A stretch of DNA of 64,000 nucleotides from Pseudomonas quercus (GCF_012033695.1 NZ_JAAVJI010000008.1:152750-216749), one strand, 5' to 3'; shown: positions 51,861-63,754, numbered from the stretch's first letter. Notes: generated from the sequence alone by a model not told the origin. Made by a program: numbers and translations.

Positions 51861-54596
51861 ATGGGTAAACGAACGTTATTGGTGGCCAACTCGGCATTGG
51901 CCGTGTTGAGCCTGGCAATCGGCCAGGCCTATGCTGCCGATGCTGCCAGCACAGATCAACTCGCCGCGCGGGAGCAGCGTGCGGACAAGGCAGCACAAGC
52001 TACCCTGGCGAAAATGACCCAGCAGGAAAAGCTGGACTACATCGGCGGCATTGGTGGCTGGGACGTGAAGCCTTTGGCCAAGTACGGCGTGCCACAAGTG
52101 TCCGGTACGGACGGCGGCATGGGCGTGCGTTACACCAACCGTGGCAATGACCAGGGCGTGGTGTACCCCTCCGGGCCCAACCTGGCCGCGACCTTCAACC
52201 CACGTCGCGCCATCGAGTTCGGCCGCACCCTGGGCTACGACACCGCCTCCAGTGGCTACCGCTTCGTCACCGGCCCAGGCATGAACCTGTACCGCATGCC
52301 GTGGAGTGGCCGTAACTTCGAGTACCTGTCCGGCGAAGACCCGTTCCTGGGTGCAAGCCTGGCCCCGGCCGTGATCAACGGCATCCAGCAGCGTAGGGTA
52401 TGGGCTGAAGCCAAGCACTACGCGGCCAACGACCAGGAAAGCAACCGCTTCATCCTCAACCAGACCATGCCTGAGCGCGTGCTGCGGGAAATGTCGCTGC
52501 CCCCGTTCGAGTCCGCCACCAAGAACGGCGCGGTCGCCATGATGATGTGCTCGTTCCAGAAGGTGAACGGCGAATACGCGTGCGAAAACAAGCACCTGAT
52601 CGCTGACATCCTGAAAAAGGAATGGGGCTTCAAGGGTATCGTTCAGTCTGACTACAACGCCATTGTCAATGGCCTGCCAGCGGCCCAGGCCGGTGCGGAC
52701 CTGGACATGATGGGCGGCCAGATGAACAGCAAGGTGCTCACGCCTTACCTGGAAAACGGCCAGCTGGACATCGCGACCATCGATGACAAGGTACGCCGCC
52801 TGCTGCGCAATACCTACCTGTACCAGTTCGACACCATCGCGCCCCTCAACACCCGCAACATGAACAGCGCCACCAGCAACAAGGCGGCGCTGAGCGTGGC
52901 CCGCGAAGGCATCGTGCTGCTCAAAAACCAGGGTGATGTACTGCCCCTGAACAAGAACAAGATCAAGCGCATTGCCGTGGTCGGCAAGTTGGCCAAGTAC
53001 GCGCCGCCTATGGGCTTTGGCAGCGCCTACTACGACCCCAAGTTCTACATCAGCGAGCTGAGCGGCCTGCAGCAGATCGCGCCAAATGCCAAGGTCGACT
53101 TCCTGGACGGGCTGTCGCTGGACCCAGCAGCCTCTCCATGGACCGCCACCAACAGCAAAGGCGCCACGGTCAAGGGCTTGAAGGCTGACTTCTTCACCAA
53201 CACCAACTTCTCGGGCACTCCAGCCGCTACCCGTATCGACGAGCACGTGGACATGGACTGGTCCACTGACCAGTTGCCCACCAATGGCGACGTCGCCAAT
53301 ACCTCCATCCGCTGGACCGGCAAGGTCACCCCGACCGTTGATGGCGAGCAGGTGTTCAAGGTACGTGCTGACGGCGCGGTGCGCCTGTGGGTCAACGGCC
53401 AGAAAGTGATCGACAACGGCACCGGTGAAAACATCACCAACGGCAGCATTCCGCCAACGCTGCCCGTGTCCGGCAAGATCAGCCTGAAGGCTGGCCAGGC
53501 CTATGACGTGAAGCTTGAGTACTCACGCCGCAACGGTTACATCTCCACCCTGGGTGGCCTGGTAGGCGTGCAAATGGCCTGGGCGTCCCTGGCCGCACCT
53601 AAGAACCTGGCCGACTACGACGCTGTCGTGGTAGCCGTGGGTAACAGCAACGAGTACGAGGGCGAAGGCTTCGACCACGGCTTCGACCTGCCGGAATACC
53701 AGAGCGACCTGATCCAGAACATCGCCAAGGCCAACCCGCATACCGTGGTAACCCTACACGGTGGTACCGGCCTGAACATGAGCGACTGGGTCGACCAGGT
53801 ACCAGCCGTGCTGCATGCGTTCTACCCAGGCCAGAACGGCGGCCAGGCACTGGCTGAGATCCTGTTCGGCAAGGTCAACCCGTCGGGCAAGTTGCCGATC
53901 AGTATCGAGCGGCACATCGAAGACAACCCGCTGTATGCGGACTTCCCCAACTACGACCATACCGGCACGCTCAAGAACATCAGTTACAAGCATGACCTGA
54001 CCATGCTGGGCTACCGCGGTTATGACAAGCTGGGCACCAAGCCGCTGTTCGCCTTCGGCCATGGCTTGTCCTACACCCAGTTCACCTACAACAACATCTC
54101 GGTTACCCCAGGCACGGCTGTGGCCAACGCCCCAATCAAGGTGTCGTTCGACCTGACCAACAGCGGCAAGCGCGGTGGTTCGGAAGTGGCGGAGCTGTAT
54201 GTAGGCCAGCAGCACCCGAAAGTCGAGCGTGCGATCAAGGAACTCAAAGGCTACAAGAAGGTGTACCTGGAGCCGGGTGAAACCCGCCGCGTCACCATCG
54301 AGCTGAACGACCGTTCCCTGGCGTACTATGACGACACCAGCAAGCAGTGGGTTGTCGATGCCGACACCTTCGACTTGAGCCTGGGCGCTGCGTCCGATGA
54401 CATTCGCTTGAAGGCCAAGGTGGTTAACCCGTTCCGTCAGGAACTGTCCACCACCACCAGCAACCCACTGCCACGTGCTGCGCTGAAGTCCACTCAGGTG
54501 TCAGTGCCAGGGATCAAGACCGGCGGTGTGTTCGACCAGAGCGAAACCATAGACGACGGCAAGGGTGATGGCGAGTACGGCGATACGCAGTACTGA
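51861..54596 (+). CDS. Secreted glycoside hydrolase family 3 enzyme with PA14 insert
   Basis: A 911-residue exported beta-glycosidase. The signal peptide is MGKRTLLVANSALAVLSLAI through AYA (about 25). The GH3 N-domain has KHYAANDQESNR (about 185-196) and the nucleophile D264 in GFKGIVQSDYNAI. The C-domain starts near 345 (ALSVAREGIVLLKNQGDVLPL), is interrupted by a PA14 carbohydrate-binding insert (about 436-575: VDGEQVFKVRADGAVRLWVNG) and resumes with VVVAVGNSNEYEGEGFDHGF, supplying the acid/base region. A fibronectin-III-like end follows (SEVAELYVGQQHPKVERA). ATG 51861 is behind CCGGAGAG. Beta-glucosidase is the likeliest activity. It lies next to a type II secretion operon and could be a substrate. 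Confidence 0.9.
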   Translation: MGKRTLLVANSALAVLSLAIGQAYAADAASTDQLAAREQRADKAAQATLAKMTQQEKLDYIGGIGGWDVKPLAKYGVPQVSGTDGGMGVRYTNRGNDQGVVYPSGPNLAATFNPRRAIEFGRTLGYDTASSGYRFVTGPGMNLYRMPWSGRNFEYLSGEDPFLGASLAPAVINGIQQRRVWAEAKHYAANDQESNRFILNQTMPERVLREMSLPPFESATKNGAVAMMMCSFQKVNGEYACENKHLIADILKKEWGFKGIVQSDYNAIVNGLPAAQAGADLDMMGGQMNSKVLTPYLENGQLDIATIDDKVRRLLRNTYLYQFDTIAPLNTRNMNSATSNKAALSVAREGIVLLKNQGDVLPLNKNKIKRIAVVGKLAKYAPPMGFGSAYYDPKFYISELSGLQQIAPNAKVDFLDGLSLDPAASPWTATNSKGATVKGLKADFFTNTNFSGTPAATRIDEHVDMDWSTDQLPTNGDVANTSIRWTGKVTPTVDGEQVFKVRADGAVRLWVNGQKVIDNGTGENITNGSIPPTLPVSGKISLKAGQAYDVKLEYSRRNGYISTLGGLVGVQMAWASLAAPKNLADYDAVVVAVGNSNEYEGEGFDHGFDLPEYQSDLIQNIAKANPHTVVTLHGGTGLNMSDWVDQVPAVLHAFYPGQNGGQALAEILFGKVNPSGKLPISIERHIEDNPLYADFPNYDHTGTLKNISYKHDLTMLGYRGYDKLGTKPLFAFGHGLSYTQFTYNNISVTPGTAVANAPIKVSFDLTNSGKRGGSEVAELYVGQQHPKVERAIKELKGYKKVYLEPGETRRVTIELNDRSLAYYDDTSKQWVVDADTFDLSLGAASDDIRLKAKVVNPFRQELSTTTSNPLPRAALKSTQVSVPGIKTGGVFDQSETIDDGKGDGEYGDTQY

Positions 54597-54603
54597 TCCA
54601 CGC

Positions 54604-55254
54604 CTATAAAGCCTGGGTGGGGCGCAAGTCGCGTTCCACTTGGGCGATATAGCTGTCGAACCGCGCCACGAGGTCGACCTGTTCGGGAAACCGGAGCCAT
54701 TGCAGTTGCAAGCCATCCATCATGGCGAGCAACTGATGGATCACGGCGTTCAGGTCGGCGTCGGGGCGCACTTGGCCGTTGGCCACTAATTGTTCAAGCC
54801 GGCCACGCATGCGTTCATGGATCGTGCTGTAGCGGGTTTGAAACCATTCCCAAGCCGGGTGGCTGTCCACCAGGCTTTCAGCGTTTAGGATACTGAACGC
54901 GCGAATTACCCCGACCGTTTCCGCATTGGCCCTGTTGAGCTGCTGAAGAAAGCCCAGGAAGTTACGAAGGGTAGGCGCCTCGATAAACGGGTCTTCCAAG
55001 AGGCGGTGCCTACCGTCTCGATGGGTGAGCACCCCCATCAGCAAAGCGACCTTGCTGGGGAAATGATGCAGCAGCCCTGCCACGGAAATACCTGCCAGCT
55101 CGGCAATGGTTGCAATGGAGGCTGCGCCGTACCCTTCTCGCGAAAATACCTCAAGGGCAATTCCAAGCAGCTGCTCCCGGCGCTTTTCGCCTTTGGGCGC
55201 ATGGCGGGTGCGGGGTACAGGTAAGGCGGCAGGCTTGGCTGGCGGTGGGCTCAT
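54604..55254 (-). CDS. TetR-family transcriptional regulator
   Basis: The 216-residue protein has a basic, Pro-rich N-terminal extension of about 25 residues (MSPPPAKPAALPVPRTRH), then a TetR HTH (REQLLGIALEVFSREGYG, TIAELAGISVAGLLHHFPSK) and an alpha-helical ligand domain. ATG 55254 was chosen; a frame 19 codons longer lacks conservation. It is convergent with the GH3 gene (7-bp gap) and may or may not control it. The 119-bp repeat array starts about 80 bp upstream of its start. Ligand unknown. Confidence 0.85.
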   Translation of the reverse strand: MSPPPAKPAALPVPRTRHAPKGEKRREQLLGIALEVFSREGYGAASIATIAELAGISVAGLLHHFPSKVALLMGVLTHRDGRHRLLEDPFIEAPTLRNFLGFLQQLNRANAETVGVIRAFSILNAESLVDSHPAWEWFQTRYSTIHERMRGRLEQLVANGQVRPDADLNAVIHQLLAMMDGLQLQWLRFPEQVDLVARFDSYIAQVERDLRPTQAL

Positions 55255-55332
55255 ACGAGACCTCTCGGCGCGAGGGGGCTCTACCCTAGAGAAACTTGAT
55301 CCGATAGACAACCCTTGAGGGCTTGGGCCAAG

Positions 55333-56033
55333 GCAGCTAGCCAGATTCGCCCGCTACGCAGGCTCCCACAGGCGTGTGTGGAAACGCCGATCTCGGGCAG
55401 GACCGGTCGTAGCCGAAGGCGAAGGCCAGGAACCTAGGATTACACGGTGCAGCGGCTAGCCGATTTCGCCCGCTACGCAGGCTCCCACAAGGGTGTGTGG
55501 AAGCGCCGATCTCAGGTAGGACCGGTCGTAGCCGAAGGCGAAGGCCGGGAACCTGGGATTACACAGTGCAGAGGCTAGCCCATTTCGCCCGCTACGCAGG
55601 CTCCCACAAGGGCGTGTGGAAGCGCCGATCTCGGGTAGGACCGGTCGTAGCCGAAGGCGAAGGCCGGGAACCTAGGATTACACGGTGCAGTGGCTAGCCC
55701 ATTTCGCCCGCTACGCAGGCTCCCACAAGGGCGTGTGGAAGCGCCGATCTCGGGTAGGACCGGTCGTAGCCGAAGGCGAAGGCCGGGAACCTGGGATTAC
55801 ACGGTGCAGTGGCTAGCCCATTTCGCCCGCTATGCAGGCTCCCACAAGGGTGTGTGGAAGCGCCGATCTCGGGTAGGACCGGTCGTAGCCGAAGGCGAAG
55901 GCCGGGAACCTGGGATTACACAGTGCAGAGGCTAGCCGATTTCGCCCGCTACGCAGGCTCCCACAGGCATGTATGGAAACGCCGATCTCGGGTAGGACCG
56001 GTCGTAGCCGAAGGCGAAGGCCGGGAACCTGAG
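55333..56033. repeat. Six-copy 119-bp tandem array of REP-like units
   Basis: Units start at about 55338 (partial), 55438, 55557, 55676, 55795 and 55914, exactly 119 bp apart, and end near 56033. Each contains a hairpin, GCTCCCACA-N6-TGTGGAAGC, the words CGCCCGCTACGCAGGCTCCC and GACCGGTCGTAGCCGAAGGC, and the boundary GGATTACAC. Copies differ at only a few positions. The two outermost units share CACAGGC and GGAAACGCC, where the inner ones have CACAAGGG and GGAAGCGCC. Because 119 is not a multiple of three, open frames across the array shift phase each unit and are not genes. Confidence 0.92.
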
Positions 56034-56076
56034 CCACTGCGGTACGGTGGTCAGGTGCCCGCAAGTTCAATTGGCC

Positions 56077-56769
56077 TTAGGCCTGAACCTCGTCCGCTAG
56101 GCGCTTGAGCAGTGCCTTGGCAGTGGCTTCTGAGGAGGCGGGGTTCTGCCCGGTGATGAGGTGGCCGTCTTCTACCACATAGCTGGCCCAATCCTCGGCC
56201 TTGGAGTAGTCCCCACCGTTGGCCTTGAGCATGTCTTCCACCAGGAACGGCACCACCTCCGTGAGGCCTACGGCAGCTTCTTCGGAATTGGTAAAGCCGG
56301 TCACACGCTTGCCTTTGACCACGGGGTGGCCATCGGGGGCTTTTACATGTTTGAGCACGCCAGGGGCGTGACACACGGCAGCCACAGGCTTGTTGGCTGC
56401 ATAGAATGCCTCAAGCAGGGTTTTGGAATCCTTGCTTTCAGCCAGGTCCCACAACGGGCCATGGCCGCCGGGGTAGAACACGGCATCGAAATCGTAAGGG
56501 TCAACTTCGCCCAGCGGGAAGGTGTTGGCCAGCGCCTTTTGAGCTTGTGTATCAGAACGGAAACGCTCGGTCGCCTCGGTCTGGGCGTCAGCTTCGTCGC
56601 TCTTGGGGTCCAAGGGCGGCTGGCCGCCTTTGGGGGATGCCAGGGTCACTTCAGCCTTAGCGTCTATGAACGTGAAGTAGGGCGCTGCAAACTCTTCCAG
56701 CCAGAAGCCCGTTTTTTTCCCCGTATCACCCAGTTGGTCATGGGACGTGAGCACCATCAGAATCTTCAT
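56077..56769 (-). CDS. DJ-1/PfpI-superfamily protein (glyoxalase III / chaperone-like)
   Basis: The 230-residue protein from ATG 56769 (MKILMVLTSHDQLGDTG) belongs to the class I glutamine amidotransferase-like Hsp31/HchA group. The nucleophile elbow AAVCHAPG (cysteine about 131) and the preceding DAVFYPGGHGPLWDL are conserved, as is the early glutamate region KTGFWLEEFAAPYF. Members act as glyoxalase III or protein deglycase-type stress enzymes. It is a separate minus-strand unit between the repeat array and the alcohol dehydrogenase. Methylglyoxal detoxification would complement gloA in this window. Confidence 0.85.
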   Translation of the reverse strand: MKILMVLTSHDQLGDTGKKTGFWLEEFAAPYFTFIDAKAEVTLASPKGGQPPLDPKSDEADAQTEATERFRSDTQAQKALANTFPLGEVDPYDFDAVFYPGGHGPLWDLAESKDSKTLLEAFYAANKPVAAVCHAPGVLKHVKAPDGHPVVKGKRVTGFTNSEEAAVGLTEVVPFLVEDMLKANGGDYSKAEDWASYVVEDGHLITGQNPASSEATAKALLKRLADEVQA

Positions 56770-56882
56770 GCATACCTCGTTTGTCAGGGTAATGAAGCAG
56801 CGCAAGCGCTGCGGCCGATGAAGGTCTGAGGGGTAAAGGCCGGCAGTTGTTCAAAAAGCTGGCCTTATACCCCTGAGATACG

Positions 56883-57935
56883 TCAGGCCTGAAGCGTAGC
56901 CATGTCGATCACGAAGCGATATTTCACGTCACCCGCGATCATGCGGGTGTAGGCCTCGTTGATGTTGCGGATATCCAGCATTTCGATGTCGCAGGTGATG
57001 TTGTGCTCGGCGCAGAAGTCCAGCACTTCCTGGGTTTCAGCGATGCCACCGATCAGCGAGCCGGCCAGTACGCGGCGCTTCATCACCAGGTTGGCCGCGT
57101 GCAGGGCTGGGTCTACGGGCTCGATCAGGCCTACCAGAATGTGCACACCGTCAAACCGCAGGGTTTCCAGGTAGGGGTTCAGGTCGTGCTGTACAGGAAT
57201 GGTGTCCAGCAGGAAGTCGAAACGCCCAGCCGCAGCGGCCATCTGCTCGGCGTCAGTAGACACCACAACATGGTCGGCACCTTGGCGGCGCGCTTCCTCA
57301 GCCTTGCTGGCCGAACGGGTGAACAGGGTCACTTCGGCGCCCATGGCCTTGGCGAACTTGATGCCCATGTGGCCCAGCCCACCCATGCCGAGGATGCCTA
57401 CTTTGTCGCCAGCTTTCACACCGTAATGCTTGAGGGGCGAGTAGGTAGTGATGCCCGCACACAGGACAGGGGCGGCGGCAGCGAGGTCCAGCTTCTCAGG
57501 GATGCGCACTACAAAGTGTTCGCTCACCACGATGCTGTTGGAGTAGCCACCCATGGTGTTGCTGCCGTCCACCCGGTCAGGGGTGGCGTACGTCATGGTC
57601 GGGCCTTCCAGGCAGTATTGCTCCAGGTCGGTCTTGCAGGCTTCACACTGGCGGCACGAGTCCACCATGCAGCCCACACCGACGAGGTCACCCGCTTTGT
57701 ACTTGTTGACATTGCTGCCCACGGCGGTGACCTTGCCCACGATCTCGTGGCCAGGCATCAATGGGTAGACGGCGATGCCCCATTCGTTCCGGGCCTGGTG
57801 GATGTCCGAGTGGCACACACCGCAGTACAGGATTTCGATGGCGACGTCGTCCGGGCGCGGGCTGCGGCGTTCGAAGGTCATGGGGGCCAGGGGAGCAGTG
57901 GCGGACTGTGCGGCATAGCCAATAGCGGTATACAT
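56883..57935 (-). CDS. Zinc-dependent NAD(P) alcohol dehydrogenase (YahK/cinnamyl type)
   Basis: The 350-residue medium-chain dehydrogenase reduces aldehydes, probably with NADPH. The catalytic zinc site includes CGVCHSDIHQARNEWG and GHEIVGKVTAVG, the structural zinc lobe is CRQCEACKTDLEQYC, and the Rossmann motif is GILGMGGLGHMGIKFAKAMG. ATG 57935 (MYTAIGYAAQSATAP) starts the conserved sequence; a 36-codon extension lies in the divergent promoter. It is transcribed away from an AraC-type regulator 175 bp distant, which probably controls it. Confidence 0.93.
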   Translation of the reverse strand: MYTAIGYAAQSATAPLAPMTFERRSPRPDDVAIEILYCGVCHSDIHQARNEWGIAVYPLMPGHEIVGKVTAVGSNVNKYKAGDLVGVGCMVDSCRQCEACKTDLEQYCLEGPTMTYATPDRVDGSNTMGGYSNSIVVSEHFVVRIPEKLDLAAAAPVLCAGITTYSPLKHYGVKAGDKVGILGMGGLGHMGIKFAKAMGAEVTLFTRSASKAEEARRQGADHVVVSTDAEQMAAAAGRFDFLLDTIPVQHDLNPYLETLRFDGVHILVGLIEPVDPALHAANLVMKRRVLAGSLIGGIAETQEVLDFCAEHNITCDIEMLDIRNINEAYTRMIAGDVKYRFVIDMATLQA

Positions 57936-58110
57936 GGAGAAGCCCTCTGTGGTGGCAATGGAATGTAAAGCATTGTGCAGGCGGGGGCCGCAAAGGGCCA
58001 TGGTCAATCCTCTGGCTGTGATGCCTATTTCTCCGAATGTCACCTACCGCTACCGTGCAGGGCAGGCGGTCTGGCATGATGCGCATGTCTATTCCTCCTT
58101 TGCCTTCACC

Positions 58111-59025
58111 ATGCCCCCTACGTTTACACCCCCCACCGACCGTGACCTGGTGTCACTGATCAAGCCGTTGGCGCCCCGCCCAGGATTCATTAGCACGGGC
58201 TTGGAGGGCGTTCAGGTCATGAGCTGGGATCACTACGTGGCCAGCAGCCCTCAGATCTACGAACCCAGCCTGATCGTGCTTGCCCAAGGCAGCAAGCTGG
58301 CACGCCTGGGAACACGGACCCTGGAATACGGTGCCGGGCATTACCTGATACAGGCGCTGTCGGTGCCGTTTCTGTGCGAGACCTTCGCGACCGTCGACGT
58401 ACCCTTGTACGGTGTAGCGGTGGCCATTGACCGCACCGTGCTGGCGGACTTGGTTCAGGCCATGGGCTTGCCTCCGGACCCCTCGGTAAAGGCGCAGACG
58501 CCTGAGTCCATGAGTTCTGCTGTATTGGATGGGGCAATGCGTGAGGCGGTTTTACGGCTATTGCAGTGCCTGCATGACCCGCTGGACCGGCAGGTCATGG
58601 GGCGGGCGCGGATCAGCGATGTGCTGTATGCCGCACTGCGAGGCCCCCAAGCCGGGGTGTTGCGTGCACTAGTGGAGCAGCAAGGGCACTTCGCCCGTAT
58701 CGGTGCGGCCTTGCATTACCTGCGCGAGCATTACGCTCAGGCCCTGACCGTCGACCAGCTGGCAGAGTGCGCCAATATGAGCACCTCCACGTTTCATGAG
58801 CACTTCAAGCGCAGCACCCTGCTGTCACCGGTTCAATACCTCAAGCGTGTGAGGCTGCTCAAGGCCCAGCAAGTGCTGGCAGGCGAGGGGATGAGCGTGG
58901 CGCAGGCGGCACACCGGGTAGGGTATCAGAGCACATCCCAATTCAGCCGTGAGTACAAGCGTTACTTTGACCGCAACCCCGGCGAAGAGCGCGGGGTGGT
59001 GCGTGGAGAACCGGCAGGGCTCTAG
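58111..59025 (+). CDS. AraC-family transcriptional regulator (AraC_N type)
   Basis: The 304-residue regulator from ATG 58111 (MPPTFTPPTDRDLVSLI) has the N-terminal domain of the AraC_N group (GVQVMSWDHYVASSPQIYEPSL given here by its first half, VVLAQGSK-like LIVLAQGSKLARLG) and a C-terminal double HTH (ALTVDQLAECANMSTSTFHEHF, VGYQSTSQFSREYKRYF). The group is often found beside aldehyde or alcohol oxidoreductases, as here, where it diverges from a zinc alcohol dehydrogenase. The start is not strongly supported by a ribosome-binding site; earlier in-frame starts overlap the promoter region. Confidence 0.87.
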   Translation: MPPTFTPPTDRDLVSLIKPLAPRPGFISTGLEGVQVMSWDHYVASSPQIYEPSLIVLAQGSKLARLGTRTLEYGAGHYLIQALSVPFLCETFATVDVPLYGVAVAIDRTVLADLVQAMGLPPDPSVKAQTPESMSSAVLDGAMREAVLRLLQCLHDPLDRQVMGRARISDVLYAALRGPQAGVLRALVEQQGHFARIGAALHYLREHYAQALTVDQLAECANMSTSTFHEHFKRSTLLSPVQYLKRVRLLKAQQVLAGEGMSVAQAAHRVGYQSTSQFSREYKRYFDRNPGEERGVVRGEPAGL

Positions 59026-59135
59026 CGTAGCGCTATGTAACGTCCCCCGTGGGCACCGAGGCCTATCAGCCCCATAGCAAATGCCAATCCCGTTCCGTTT
59101 GTCGATAGCCTGCAGCAGTGCTAACGTTTTTGTGA

Positions 59136-61418
<2,283 letters not shown>

Positions 61419-61422
61419 CCTA

Positions 61423-61450
61423 GCGGCGCCCTTCGGGGCGCCGCCTTCTT
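61423..61450 (+). terminator. Terminator of katG
   Basis: GCGGCGCCC-TTCG-GGGCGCCGC is a perfect 9-bp stem with a UUCG tetraloop, followed by CTTCTTTG. It lies 5 bp after the katG stop and before the convergent GGDEF-EAL gene, for which it could also act in reverse. Confidence 0.88.
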
Positions 61451-61473
61451 TGTAACGCGCCCTGTGCCTCGCG

Positions 61474-63429
61474 TCAGCAGGCTGCGGGGTGCTGCAGGGC
61501 TGTTTCGTTTAGCCAGGCCAGCGTATCGTCGAACCCCAACGGGCGGCTGAACAGGAAGCCTTGCACCAGTGTGCACCCTAGCTGGGTGAGGGCGGCCAAC
61601 TCTTCTTCGGTTTCTACCCCTTCGATGACACATTCAAGGTTCATGTCCTGAGTAAGTGCAACCAGGGATTTGACGATCTTGTAGTGGGCAGGTTTGTGCT
61701 GGATATCGCTGACAAAGCTACGATCGATTTTCAGCTTGGTCAGTGGCAGCGCGTGCAACTGGCCCAGGCTGGTGTATCCCGTACCGAAGTCATCCAGTGA
61801 AATGCCGCAACCCAAGGCCCGCAGCCGTGCGATGGCGCGTTCCATTTCGCCTACGTCTTGTACGATGGCGGTTTCAGTGATTTCCAGGTCCAACCGCTCA
61901 GGGGCGAACCCGCTCTGGCTGATGACCTCCAGAATGCTGGTCACGTTGTCTTCACTGGCGCAGTCATGGGCGGACAGGTTGAATGCCAGCCGGATAGGTG
62001 AAGGCCAGGTATTGGCCTGTTCAAGTGCCGTACGCAACAAGGCCAGGGTCAGGCGATTGATCAGCCCACTGCGTTCGGCAATAGGAATGAAGCAGGCTGG
62101 TGAGACTCGCCCAAGTTCCGGGCTGGTCCACCGTGCAAGGGCTTCGAACGCCACTGTAACCCGCGTGCGTGCATCAATGATGGGCTGGAATTGCACGTAG
62201 AATTCGTTACCAAACTGGGAGCGTCGCAGGGCTTGTTCCGTCATGGCGTCATGGCGCAATTGCGTGTGATGCGCGGCCGAAAACAGGCACAAGGCCCCCG
62301 GGTTATGTCGCTTCCCTTGGTACAGCGCATAGTCGGCGTATTCAAAGAGCTGAGTGGCGTCATGGGCTGTATGGGGATACGTGGCCATGCCCAAGGTAGC
62401 GCCGACCTGGATGGACATACCTGCGATCACAAATTCTTCCTTCAGGCGCGCACAGAGATCGGCACCCAGCGCAGTAAGCGCGGCATCGTCCCGGCCTCCG
62501 CCAACAATGAGCGCAAACTCATCCCCGCCCAAGCGGGCCACATGAACCGGCGTAATGGTGTCCGCGAATGCCTGCAACCGCTGGCCCACCGACATGAGCA
62601 ACCGGTCTCCGATACCGTGGCCATACAAGTCGTTCACGGACTTGAAACCGTCCAGGTCAAGGATCCCCACAGCGAGTGTGCGATGACGCGAGTGGGCATA
62701 GGCCAGGGCCTGGTCAAGCGCGGTGAAGAACTGGCGGCGATTGGGCAGCCCTGTGAGGCTGTCCAGGTTCGCCAACCTCAGGTTTTCATTGCTCAGCTGC
62801 TCGGTATGGGCCTGGGCGTTGATCAAGCCTGTAAACGTGCGGTAGTTGTTCTGCAATACGGCCAGTAAAGCCACGGAAACCAGAACGATATTAACGGCCG
62901 TGGCAATAAAGGTCGGGTTTCGGGTAGAGGAAAAAAACACCACGAACCCAATATTGACCACCATGGTCGTGATTAACGCGGCGGGCATCAAGTGCATCAT
63001 GCAGAAAATGCACACGATCACCGTGATACTCATGAAAAAGGCCACATGGGCCTGGGCATAGGCATTGCCGTACGGGTACAAGGCCAGGGACCAGGCGGTA
63101 AAGCCTAGGGCAATAAAGATTGCCAACCGGTTGGTGCGCGCCAGCATGGTCCGGATCACTGGCACCGGTGGTGGGTTGCCTGACATCTGCCACCACATCA
63201 CCGACCGGGTCCCGCACACCAAGGTGAGCAGTACCGGAGTCCACAGGGCCAGCCATTGAGGGGCGCTGTCCCAATGGGTAAACGCCAGCGCCCAGGTATT
63301 GATCAGCAGGACCATGTACATCATGGGCAATTGCCGGGACAGCGCCCCGAATTGCGCTACGAGCAGGCGCGGGTTGTCGCCTGGCACTGAGATCAGCGCC
63401 AACAGCTTTCCCATCAAACGTTTGCTCAT
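61474..63429 (-). CDS. Membrane-bound GGDEF-EAL protein (cyclic-di-GMP turnover)
   Basis: The 651-residue protein has a hydrophobic sensor region of about six helices (30-200, MMYMVLLINTWALAF, VAFFMSITVIVCIFCMMHL), a coiled linker, a diguanylate cyclase domain with an intact active site ARLGGDEFALI (about 300), and a phosphodiesterase domain with FEALARW (about 428), NLSAHDC, DDFGTGYTSL and EGVETEEE. Both catalytic signatures look intact. The inhibitory RxxD site five residues before GGDEF is absent (ITPV in its place). ATG 63429 (MSKRLMGKLLAL) gives a short cytoplasmic lead. It is divergent from fliC, suggesting a link to motility; ligand and dominant activity are unknown. Confidence 0.93.
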   Translation of the reverse strand: MSKRLMGKLLALISVPGDNPRLLVAQFGALSRQLPMMYMVLLINTWALAFTHWDSAPQWLALWTPVLLTLVCGTRSVMWWQMSGNPPPVPVIRTMLARTNRLAIFIALGFTAWSLALYPYGNAYAQAHVAFFMSITVIVCIFCMMHLMPAALITTMVVNIGFVVFFSSTRNPTFIATAVNIVLVSVALLAVLQNNYRTFTGLINAQAHTEQLSNENLRLANLDSLTGLPNRRQFFTALDQALAYAHSRHRTLAVGILDLDGFKSVNDLYGHGIGDRLLMSVGQRLQAFADTITPVHVARLGGDEFALIVGGGRDDAALTALGADLCARLKEEFVIAGMSIQVGATLGMATYPHTAHDATQLFEYADYALYQGKRHNPGALCLFSAAHHTQLRHDAMTEQALRRSQFGNEFYVQFQPIIDARTRVTVAFEALARWTSPELGRVSPACFIPIAERSGLINRLTLALLRTALEQANTWPSPIRLAFNLSAHDCASEDNVTSILEVISQSGFAPERLDLEITETAIVQDVGEMERAIARLRALGCGISLDDFGTGYTSLGQLHALPLTKLKIDRSFVSDIQHKPAHYKIVKSLVALTQDMNLECVIEGVETEEELAALTQLGCTLVQGFLFSRPLGFDDTLAWLNETALQHPAAC

Positions 63430-63646
63430 TCCTGTAAATCCCCGTTGCCTGCAGTGTTTGCCAGGGTAATGTTCGCGCACGGTCCAGCGTCGGGTTCGTG
63501 CCGTATTGCGCGTGTATCGGCCTGGAAGGCCTGTTTCTTTAGGCAAATGCCTGCCGGCAACTAAGGTGGGTAGGGGTTGAGGGCTATGTCGACGTGGCGC
63601 ATAGCCGTCTTGTTCTTCTTTTTTTTAAAAACAGGCTTCTTCGGCC

Positions 63647-63673
63647 TCAAGCAATTGCACAGGGCGACGATAA
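63647..63673 (+). promoter_or_regulatory. Sigma-28 (FliA) promoter of fliC
   Basis: TCAAGCAA - 11 bases - GACGATAA fits the FliA consensus TAAAGTTT-N11-GCCGATAA in spacing and in the main -10 bases. It lies 82 bp before the flagellin start. The remaining 325-bp gap between the GGDEF-EAL gene and fliC holds a pyrimidine/A tract (63610-63632) and no gene. Confidence 0.75.
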
Positions 63674-63754
63674 CTAGGGCATAGGTTCTCCGGGCCATTT
63701 CCAAACAGCCAGGGCCGGAAGCCGTACTCCACAATCGACCCTGAGGTTTGCATC

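Noticed and set aside
55333..56033. Possible CRISPR array
   Set aside because: Units are 119 bp and nearly identical throughout, with no unique spacers, and no cas genes are present.
55497..56108. Overlapping open frames across the 119-bp repeats encoding Arg/Gly-rich peptides
   Set aside because: The unit length is not a multiple of three, so the frame changes every copy. The peptides are translations of REP DNA and have no ribosome-binding sites.
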